Below, one piece after another: positions 24,801 to 36,800 of a stretch of DNA of 64,000 bases. Each line of letters opens with the position of its first letter. Position 1 is the stretch's first letter. The DNA lies in NCBI GenBank assembly GCA_946811185.2, contig OX328104.1:46732505-46796504 (forward strand). Reading direction: 5' to 3'. This stretch comes from Hippopus hippopus (lineage: Eukaryota > Mollusca > Bivalvia > Cardiida > Cardiidae). Below the pieces are notes generated by a model. The model was not told where the DNA came from and did not search any database. It saw only the letters and a program-made list of their open reading frames with translations. The position numbers and the translations under genes were made by a program.

Positions 24801-27800
24801 CACATAATTACTTACACCTGTATCAAACAACCAAATAATTTCTTTTTAAATAAAAAAACAAGAGCACCGCATGAGGGTGCCTATGCTTTGCTGCGGTTGC
24901 TTTTAAGAAATAATTGGTTTTCAGTGAAAATTTTAAGTCAAAAAAGCAGCATGAAAGTGTCAAAACATGTTTTGATAATTACCTACCATACTGGTGTTGG
25001 TAACCCTTTTGACAGTTAACAATTGGTCCGAGTTTTAAGTAAACATCTTTAGTAATGACAGAAATAGAAAATGTTAAAGTTTTTGCATATCGGAAAACTA
25101 GGCAGACCACAACCTTGACCTTTTGGAAAACAGCTGAGCCAAAAATGAAGAAATTCCATTAATTCTACTAAAAAGGTCAGATTACAAAACAAATGATTTA
25201 ACATCATCACTTTACATTTCTGATTTTCAAGAATAATGCTTCTAAACTAGACACTGATAACATGTCTAGGATTTAACTATTAAATTATAACAACAAATTA
25301 CTCAGACATGTGTGTTCATCAATTCTTTTACACTATGTTAAATTCTATACTAGGACAAACATCTATTTATATTCATGTTTAACACAATGTTCAGACTATG
25401 CCACAATGTATTTTTGCTTGTCTTGAATAAAATGAAAAGAAACATTGATTCAAGAACAAGAACAGGAAAGAGAAACATTTACTCTACTAAAAAACACAAA
25501 TTCTGACTTTTCCAAAGTAAAAACATTTGCAGACACCAGATTAAATGTTGCTTACATCCTGAAATTGTCGTTTGAATTTCTACCAAACGACAAAATTTTG
25601 TACAAGTTTAAATTGAAAGCATTTTTAGATGACAAAATAAATCTGACTCAAAACTTGAAACAATTTTTTGGATGGGTAGAAAACATAGTGGGAAAAGGAG
25701 AAAATGCCGGTTAGTAGCATTTTCTCCTTTTCCCACAATGTTTTCAAAACTCTTCTCATCCAGGGTCATTGAAACTCTGGATTGTGTGGTAATGGGTAGA
25801 AATCATTACTGATCGTCTTTGACAGGGTAGAAAGCATTGTGGGGAAAGAAGCTTTTTCTGACAATGTCTTCAAATGCTTTCTTCTTCTTGATGAAACACA
25901 TGATTGCTTGGTAAATAGTTTTATCCTGTCACCTTCTACAATTTTGACCCGATAACAGGGTGCCGTATATTTTTTTTTGTTATCCGTCAGTTGGTCACGT
26001 GACCGATAAGTGCGCACCTGCTAACTGGGACTATTTTCAACCAAGCGTCTTACTGCCGTAATTAATGAATCAATCGCTAGCAAATACTTTTGCTCATTTA
26101 ATTCATAGTATGTTATGGTAAAACTCATTGTCTTCTTCGCCACAATATTTTTCTGTGGATATACGTCACGTTTAATAATAATGACGTAGCCAATATCATT
26201 CATGACGTCATTATTGCAGCTGCATATCCAGAGGGTTTTGTAAACACGGTTCTTCATTTTTTAAAGTTTCTCATAGATTTACTGAGAAAGATGTGAATAT
26301 GTGCCTTATTTCGAGTCGGATTTTGGATTATAATTGAGAAAAAGGATAAATCAAAAAGACGGTTGGTGTCTTGGATTGGGAAAGTCGATCAGGCTCGGCT
26401 CCGGAAATTTATTAAAGTTACGGTCTGTATCAAAGTTTTTTTTTTTTTCGTTTGTTTGTTTTGTTTTGTTCCATTACAGTGAGTGACAGGATAAATAGAA
26501 TAGATGGTTGGTGTCTTGGATGGGTTAAGTTTATCGGGCTCGGCTCCGAAATTTATCCGGTTTGCCTTCAGGTCACCAGATAAATTCCTCCACCTTGCCC
26601 GATAAACTTAACCCATCCAAGACACCAACCATCTATTCTCTATAACCCTTTACAACATAATCCCATCTTGTGACGACCCTGAGAAAGACATCTGAAAATA
26701 AATTTCAACTTTTGAGTCAAATTTATTTTGTTGTTTTGCAAGTGGTTTCAAACTGGATAAGTCTAAAATTTCGTCGTTTGGTAAAAAGTTAAACACAGTT
26801 ATCGGCATGACTGTCTGTAAATAACATCGTAAAGATTTCCCTAAACCAGGATACAAAAGGGAATTGGCTTGTATTACAATTATGCCTATACATACTTATA
26901 TAAAACAAGCTACATTTTATGTCCTTCACTATCAAAGATTTGGCCCATTGTTTTTGAAAGACAAAAAAGTCATTTGTTAAAGTTTATAACTATGCTCAAT
27001 CAAGTAGCTGATAAGCCAGAGCTACCTGCAACTACAATATTCCTATGCAGTCGGCTTTTTTTGGTTGACTTTTGTCTCACTTGTTGGATGAACTTTAGTT
27101 ACGGTAAATATCTGCAGATTTACCTTTTTCACTCAACTAAAATATGCTCTCCCCTCTATGACATACCCGTCAACTCTCTACCAAGCAGTAAAATTTTGCA
27201 CTTGAACATTCTAAAAGCATTAGCAGACAACCAAATAAATGTAGCTCAAATAATGACTTCTCTCTTTGTTACAGTAGAAATATTGTGGAAAAGGAGAACT
27301 TGTGGGTTACCAGCATTTTCTCCTTTTCCAACACTGTTTTCAAAAACCTTCTTTCTTAGGGTCGTTAAAAATTGGGTTTTGTGTGGTAAAGGGTTTATTT
27401 AAAATTTCAAGGAAAATTATGTCTCATTTTCAAGTTTATGGGGTTACTTTTTTTTGGCAAGCAAGTCTGATCATAATTATTTGATAGCAGCAGATAAAGA
27501 CTTAACTTCCCCCTAGAAACAAACCAATCAGCTAAATTTCAGTGAAAACTGCCATTTCAGTAGCTCTGTCTTATATCTACTTGGCTAAAATATAAAGCAC
27601 AATAAATCTGGAGGGATAACTGTTCTTGATGGTTTCTCTTCTAGTTTTCTGTCACAAAAATCTTTGCCACAAGACAAAATGAGACTGGTCCAGATTGAAA
27701 ACATTTGCAGACAATAAATTAAATGTGACTCAAATAATAAACTCTGTCTTAGAGGAGAAAACACTGTGGGAATAAGACAAAATGCTGGTTACCAGGAATT

Positions 27801-30800
27801 TCTCAACCAGCATTTTCTCTTTTTATGTCAATGTTCTCAAAAGCCTTCCTGTTCAGCAGTCCTTAACACTCAGAAATGTGTGACAAAGGGTTAACACTTT
27901 ACCACACAATGACGCCTTTTAACGCCCCTGAAGAAGAGGCATTTTGAAAACATTGTGGGAAAAGGAGAAAATGCTGGTAACCAGCATTTTCTCCTTTTCC
28001 CACAAAGTTTTCTACCCTATCAAAGAAAAGTTGCGTCATTTGAGCCACTATGAAATTGTCGTCTGCAAATGCTTTCAATTTGGATAGGTCTTAAATTTTG
28101 CAATGTGGTAAAGAGTTAAGGAGCTAAAAGGGGCATGTTTCAAGTCCAAAACATACCAAGACTCGAACAATGCCCAAAGTCTGAAAATCTACTGGTTTAT
28201 TTTAAACACAGATTGTCAAAAGTTATAAATAATTAAGTTGTATATAGTATCACTAAATATTTTAATGTGAAGTTGCTTTCTTTGAATTTGGTCTTTCATT
28301 TTGATTACTTTATGGCCTGAGATTTTTTGACAAATGTTCTCATTCTGTATATCTTAGGTTAAGAAACTACATTAAATCTATATCGATTTTCAGCTTGGAT
28401 ATAAAGCTGCACAGTTCAATCTAAAGGAATAAATACTTTAATGGATACAGTGCACTGGTGAAAATGCTTTCCCTATATTCTTGTTTATTTATCCTTGCTT
28501 TGTCTTTTTCTTTGATGGGGGGCTGCTGCCCCACACACCCCTGCTGCAGCCTTAGCAAAGACGCATGGAATGCAAGTCTTGAATAGCAAAGAATGAACTA
28601 AAATGTAGCAGGGTCAGCTAAAGTAGATTCTATCCCTTTTAAATACTGGTTAGCTAGATTTGTGCGAATAAACCCACAAAAGCCTGGACTTTATTTTTTT
28701 CATTTGTTTTTCTAGATCCAATAAAAGTACAACTAGAGCAATATCTTATCAAATTACAACACGGTTTTGTGCCAACATAAAATGCAAAATGTGTACAATA
28801 GATGACCAATTTCTTTCATAGACAAACCTACAGCAGTCCACTAGTCATTTTAATTCTGTCTGTATTTCAAGCACTATAACTGATATATCAATTAATGCAA
28901 GACCACAAATTTTTACAACATCTGTTTAAACACAATAAAAAGATAGCAAAAGAATGCAATTCAGCACTTCAAATATATTGAAAAAAAATGACGAAATTCA
29001 TGACTGGATAAAAATCACCTTGGCACAAAAAAATCAAAATAATTTAAAGAGAGAGATGATATCAAAAACATAATAATACATGTACAAGTTACAGTAAAAG
29101 GGGAGGTAATTCATTCAACACAGATTTTTCGCTGCATGAATATAAGAAAGCCGACTATTAGCTGTTACCTCATTCACTATATATTCTAATAGTTCAAAAA
29201 TGGCCATGGGTAAAGGCCCATCACCGGAAATGACTTGAAAATCACCCAAGCAACCTGAAACAAACAACTCGGTCAAACATATACAGAAACTTTTGAATTA
29301 TAGAAAGGTTGCACACATTAACTGCATAATTATGTAATGGCTCATCAGCTGACTGTAAATGCTTAACCCTTTACCACACAATCCCAAGTTTTAATGAAAT
29401 CGAAAAAGGATTTTAGAAAACATTGTGGGAAAAGGAGAAAGTGCTAGTTACCAGCATTCTCTCCTTTTCACACAGTATTTTCTATAAAAACAAACTGGAT
29501 TATTTTAGCCACATTAAATTTGTCATCTCTAAATGTTGTTGATTTGTACAAGTCTAAAATTTTGTCACATGGTAAAGAGTTAACTAAACAAATGATCCTA
29601 CTACCATCAAAAGCTTTTCAAGGACATTATAGGAAAAGAAGCAAGTGCTTCAATTTCCTAATACATTCCACATGAATTTCCTTTCAGGAAAATACGTGTC
29701 ACTTGATATGTCATAGTGTTCAGCAGGTCATGTCATAACCCAATAGACAATGATCCCCACATTTTTTTGATAAAAGGCACAGTAGTTGTCATATGTAAAC
29801 AAAACAAGTGTCAAAATACATTTGAGCCATGCCCTGGCAAAGGGGGGCTTAATGTATCTCCGTGATGCATTATACCAAGCAAGCAATAACATACTTATGG
29901 ATCTGTGATGGCCACTCTTTTTTTTTTAACAACCGACTTAAAAATCACAAAAGTAAACAAAGTGGGTGTTTAAATGCATTTGAATTTATATCATACCATT
30001 TAAAAGTATGGAAATTATTGTGAAGATGACAATCTGTCATTGTATGGTCTGTCCAAGTGTTAGTTGCTGACAGAGAAATTAATTTCAAAACTAGGTCAAA
30101 CCCGCCTGGTAGCTGTGTCTTTTTTTTACTTTTTGCCCGATTTTAAAATTCTTTTTGTCTGCCAGCGACTAACATATGGCCAGACCACTTGATAACAGAC
30201 TGTCATCTGCACAATATTTTTCATACTTTTACCTGATATGATTTAAATTTAAATGTATTATGACCCCTGCTTTGATATTTTGGCCTTTACTGGGCCTTTA
30301 ATCATGAGGCAGACCAGTCCTTGCAATCAGAGAAAATTGACCAGTAGCGAAAAGTTTCGGCCCAGGTCAACCTGTGCCGACTGCGCAGGCTGAACTGGGT
30401 CAGTACTTTTCACAGATGCATTAAGCCCCCTTTTCACAGAGCATGGCTCATTGACAATTAAATTATACCTTTTAAAAGTATGGAAATTATTGAAATGATG
30501 AAAATCTGTTACTGTAGGGTCAGTCTTAGTCTTAGTCAATGGCAGGAAAATGAATTTTAAAACAAGATCAAAAGTTAATAGGTCACTCTATCTTTTGTTA
30601 ACTTTTAGCCTGGTTTTGACATTCATTTTCCTCCCAGGAACTAGAATTTGGACGGACTGTACAATATGAAATTGTCATCTTCACAATGACTTCTGCTCTT
30701 TTAAATTCAGGTGCATTTAAAAACCTGCATAGTTTACCTTTGGCCATTACTGGGACTTTAATTGAATACATTGTATTACATGTATATATAAACATGAAAG

Positions 30801-33800
30801 TAAAGTTAGAAAAAGGAGCATTTGCTATCTAAACACAATTGCTCCTTTATCACAATTTTTTTCGATGCCATCAACTGTAGGACCATAGATAATAGTAATT
30901 GTTGACAATAAGACCACATCATCATAAAACAACAGCACTGCAAGATTCATGAGACAACCCTTTACAAAATGACAAATTTTCAGACTTGTCAAAATTGAAA
31001 GCTTGGATGAAAATATTAAAGTGTCTCAAAAGCTCAAATTTATTTTTAGAAGAGTAAAACATTGTTGGAAAAGGAGCTGTCTTTTTCCAACAATATTTTC
31101 AAAAGCCTTCTTTATCCTGATCATAAAAGCACAGGACTGTTTAGTAAAGGGTTGATCATTTGGCCTTTGTAGAAATTATTACATCATGTAGTGTATGAAT
31201 ATAACCGAAACAATAACTGATTACTATTACATACCTTTAAATTTTCTGGATCCAAATATGGTTTGCTGATGTTACCTGTATGCCCAGATTTGATTGGTAA
31301 AACAGTTATGCCATAATATTCATACGTCATCCAATAAAAATGAAGTTATTACGCACTGAACCAGTATAAACCTGTTCCCTTTTTCCATTAAACTGTTTTC
31401 AAATATAATTTTGCCATCTTGCTCGCTCGATATCAAATTTTCTCACACAGCTTGAAGCAAATACAAGCAACAGGAAAAATACTACATACAGAATATTATG
31501 TTTAGTGAATTTCATGGTGCTTGTATGTGATTCAAGCAGTGTGAAAATTTGATATTGCACAAGACCCAAGGTTGAGCGAGGTGTCAAAATTTTCCTACGC
31601 AGTGACAAGGAAATACTAGCATAAGGAAAGTTACTACAACATAATTTGCCTTTTATTATAAACCTACAACTTTCAACAACAAAATACTGCAAGTATTGGC
31701 ATTTTATTCCAAAACACTAAACACAATTAAAAAAAAAAAATGGTGTTGTGTGTTTAGACTTTGTTTTATGAACGGCAGATGAATTTTATAGCAGAACACT
31801 TTGACTAATCAAACCGCAAATCAATATGTATGTGTTCTGTGTGCAAGACACATCATCATACCATATTTAAAACCATATTTGATACTATGTAGATATGGGT
31901 TTTTTTTCTGTGGTGTGTGGTATTTTATCCATGTGTGACACATTTATTTGAGCAAAAAGAAATTCAGATTTATAATAAAACAAAATTTTCTGTAAATCTC
32001 TTTCAGTAGATGAACTCTTTAAAATAATAACAAACCTATAAAAAAACTCAACAATACCTTTTAAAGGTTTCCCATGTTTCGCTGCCTCTTCATGTTCTTC
32101 CATGACATTTTCTCCAAATATACTTTCTAAATCTTTGGGGTCTGGGGGAGGAATGGGGTATCGCCCTATTGCCATCTCGACCAATGAGAGCCCAACGCTC
32201 CAGATATCAGATTGCACTGAGTAATGTGTCCCCTGTAATCTCTCAGGCTGCAACACAAACACAACATATTCTATTCTGCAATCCTTGAAATGTATTCATA
32301 AGATTGACTGACTGATAGATTGGTCTCTCATGCCACTTTAAACATTATTTTAGTCAAATCAAAGCAACAATATTCTACAATATAGGTGTTATCTAAAACA
32401 AATACATAACAGACCGGACTGTTTCTGCATCATATATGCACTCTGTGTAGGTTTTTATTTACATACATGTACTATGAGTGCAACTTTTATGTCCTACATG
32501 TTCAGCTCTGAATATGTGCAGCTTTCTGATGGTCTTTTTATCTAATTCATTTTGTGATGTTTTTCACAGTTCTAAAGAGAAGGTATATAATAAAAGGAAC
32601 AGTACAACAGTCTGCATTTCTGTGTGGTCGGATCAGGTCTCGCAGCTTGTGTCAAGAGCTTCACATCAGATCTGATCCTATATTAGCCTTTGTACACGTG
32701 CAACTCGACCTGATCCCACCATTTACAAAAAAAAATGCAGGCTGTAGCAACATTCTATTTTTTTTTTCTGTTTTTGTATAAACCACACTATTTACAGAAT
32801 GTGAACAGTGACAGAAAAGTTTTACAAGGTTCTCTCTTTCACACTGTCAGAATCAATTATCTATGTATTACAGACAGACAACTTGATTCCTGTATACTGC
32901 CCAGACCCTAGCTTTATAGAAGGGGGTGGACAGGGTGTGTAATTAAGTGTGGGCGGTATAAAGGATCCTGAGGAGGCCTGTGATATATCAAATGCAACAG
33001 CCTAGAACCACTTAATGAATGGTGAAATAGAATCTTTTGTCTAAGGTTTGATTAATATTTCCCAGTTAATTATGTAGGAAGAAATATTGTCACAATATGA
33101 CCCATCCATCAACCTCCCCAAAAGCATTACATGCTCAGGTGAGCTTTGCTCCATACTAAATAACAAATTTTAGACTAGTCCAAATTGAAAGCATTTGCAG
33201 AAGAGAAAATTTATATGGCTTAAGAAATGGGACTTGTCTTTGAAAGGGAAAGAAATATTGTGGGAATAGGAGAATATGCTGATAACCAGCATTTTCTCCT
33301 TTTTCCATGATGTTTTCCAAAAGCTTTCCTCATCATGGTTGTTAAAACAACGGACTGTTTGTTAACCCTTTACCACATAATCCTGCCTTCTAACAACCCT
33401 GAGAAGGAAAAGCTTTTAAAAACACTGTGGGAAAAGGAGAAAATGCTGGTTTCCAGCATTTTCTCCTATTCCCAAAATGTTTTCTACTCTTCCGATACCT
33501 AATTCCAATTACTGAGTCACATTTATGTTGTCGTCTGCAAACGCTTTCAATTTGGATGAGTCTAAAATTTTGGCATCTGGAAAAGAATTAAAGGAAAAGA
33601 TACCATCCATTTGAGATCACTATCAGTAAAAATAAACAATCTGTACATTCCCTCCTGTAACTCTTTACCACACAATCCCAAGTTTTCATGACCCTAAAGA
33701 AGAAGGCATTTTAAAACATTGTGGGAAAATAAGAAAATACTGGTAAAGAGTTAAAGCAAAAGATACCATCCATTTGAGATCACTATCAGTATTTGTAAAC

Positions 33801-36800
33801 AATCTGAACATTCCCTTCTATGAGTATGACCCTTTACCATACAATCCAGAGTTTTAATGGTAATGAAGAAGGCTTTTAAAAACATGGTTGGAAAAGGAGA
33901 AAATGCTTGTAACCAGCATTTTCTCCTTATTCCACAATGTTTTCCACCACATCAAAGACAGAAATCATCCTTTAAGCTACACATATTTTGTCGTCTGCAA
34001 ATGCTTTCAATTTGGTCGAGTTCAAAATTTTATTGTTTGGTAAAGAGTTAAACAGAGATATTTCCAATCAGGCCTCATGAATATTTGATAAGCCAGGTAT
34101 TTAACCACAGGTAATTGCTGCTACCTGAACCAATTAATATACACGACGATCAATAATGCTTCATAGCTAGTCCCCTCCCATTTCAACATTTTCTATGAAT
34201 GACATTCTAAACCTTTCCCAAATGATCCCTTGTTTTTATCTTTTTCCACACAATGCAGAGTTCTGATGAACCTGAGCAAGAGGCCTTTGGAAAACATTGT
34301 AGGACAAGGATAAATGCTGGTAACCAACATTTTCTCCTTTTCCCATAAGCAGGGGTCCTGCGTGGCTCAGTGGAAAAGGGTAGGACTCATGACCTGAAGA
34401 TCCCAGGTTCGAGCCTCACTGGATCCACTAGGTTTTTCGTGGGAGTATCCCTGGGTAAGACAATTCAGAGCTCAAGCCTAGCAATGGTGAAACCCAGGAA
34501 ACACATGAATATGTGAGCTGTTGCTGTGATATGACTAAAATATTGTTGACAGTGGTGTAAAACACCATGCAACCAACCAAATCCTTTTTCAGAATGTTTT
34601 CTACACTTCCTAAAACTAGTTTCAACAATAATGTTGACATCTGCAAATGTTTCCAATTTCAGCAAGTCCAAACTTTTGTCTCTTTGGTAAAGACTTTTAA
34701 AAATATTTTCACATTGTAACTAGCATTTTCTCGTTTTCCCCAAATGCTTTCTACCATTATGAGGACGAATCACATTATTCACTTTATTTGTTGCCTGCAG
34801 ATGCTTTCAGTTTGGGCAAGTTGTTACGGGAGACCACTCCTTCATGCATGGATTCGTCCCGATTTAAATACAATACCTAATAACTGCGTTAGGGAGATAT
34901 CTCTTTAGCTCAGTGGTTATGGTATTGGTCTTTTAAACCTCGAAAAACGAGGATCTTGTCCGCCGTGGGTTCGAATCCCGCCAGATGCGGTTTGTATTTC
35001 AGCCATGCATTTGTTCATTTGTTTCTTTGTTACGGACTTTGTTAGTAAGAAAGTATAAATTTTGTAGTTTGGTAAAGATTTGAAACAGTGCCATCAATTT
35101 TTCCTCCTTTATGCATTGTTTTCCACCCTACTCCACCTTTAACCCAACATGCCCATATTTCAGCAACCAGCATTTTCTCCCTTTTCCTGCAATGTTTTCT
35201 ACTTTACCACATCAATCACCAGCATTCTCTCTCTTTTTCTGTAATGTGTTCTACTTGATAAAAAAATAAATCCTACCATTTTAGTATCATATAACATTTT
35301 GTCTGCAAATGCTTTACCAAACGACATAATTATGGGCTTGTCCAAATTGAAAGCATTGGCAAGCAACACATGAAATGTGACTCAAATTATAATTTATGTC
35401 TTTTTTGATGGAATGAAAACATTGTGGGAAAAGGAGAAAATGCTGGTTACCAGCATTTTCTCCTTTTCCCACTATGTTTTCAAAGGCCTTCTACCTCAAG
35501 GTCATAAAAACTTGGAAAAGTGTGGTAAAGGATTAAAGCTGTACTTACAGACATATATGATCTTGTTCCTACAAATGAGTTTGCCATGGAGTCTATCAGC
35601 TGCCCACTAACACCAAAATCACAAATTTTTATTTCACCTCGTGAGTTTACCAGTATATTTGAAGGCTTAACATCTGTACAAACAACAAAATGCAATTAAC
35701 ACTTTTGCACAAAATAAAAAAGTATGACTCCACCAAACTGAAAGCAATTGCATACAAGAAATCATCTCTGGCCAAAATACTGGACTTTGTCCATAAAATG
35801 GCAGAAAACAAGATGGAAAACAGCATTGTCTTCTTTTCCTTACATGTTTTCATAAACCTTCCTCCAACAGGTAGTTACAACACAGGTTGTTTGTTAAACA
35901 GTTAATTTATTTATCTATGAGTTTCAGTAAAAGGACAGAGTAAACACTGTAGAAACAGGATTATCTGGTTGCTAAAAGTAATCGCTCCTTTAATGTTTTT
36001 AAAGCTGTTTTCCACAAGAACACAGAAACATTGTCTTTGTGCTTATATAGTTTATATATTTGTTTCTGAGATGTTTTAGCCCACTTTCAACTGTATTTCA
36101 TTCATGTTACAGTAATAGCTCACTTGTAAGTACATTAACATGGTAATATCATCAGTATTTGCCTGTGAAGAAAAAAGTTTATGCAAAATGCCTTAAGAAA
36201 ATAATCATCAATCATTTAACTCTTTACCACAGAATAAAATTTTACATTTGTCAAAAATCACAGCATTTTATGACCACAAATCAAAGGTGGCTCGAAGATG
36301 AAACTTGCTTTTAATTGAACAAAAAACATTATGGGAAATGGAGAAAATACTGGTTACCAGCATTTTCTCCTTTTCCAACAATGTTTTTTAAAAACTTTCT
36401 CAGGGTTGTTAAAACTTGGAATTGTGTGGTAAACGGTTAACCTTGAAACAAAAGAACAGCAAAATTGAGTAATCAGTGTAATCTAAAATCAGAAAGAATG
36501 TACACACTGAGAAACACAGACTCTTATGATCATGACATGGTAAGTATGTTAAAGGTCATTATGACACTTGACCTTGACACTTTGACCTTTAGACCTATTG
36601 ACCTCAAAATTAATAGGAATCATCCCTAGTTCATGGTAAATATTTGTACATAGGTCAAACCAAAGTCTAACTATTGTCTGGAAAACTTTGGTATCCCAAT
36701 GGACTTACTGAGAGACTGACATGTGCAAAGCAATACCCTCAACTCCTTGAAGGGTTGGAAGGTGTCATAGAACGACAATGCATGTATTTGCCATACTCAC

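Noticed and set aside
26869..27402. 177-codon plus-strand ORF
   Set aside because: Longest in the window but its C-terminal third is MITE sequence and the remainder shows no family or coding bias.
32478..32781. Overlapping plus-strand ORFs in MEK intron 6
   Set aside because: Short, no family resemblance, no splice context.
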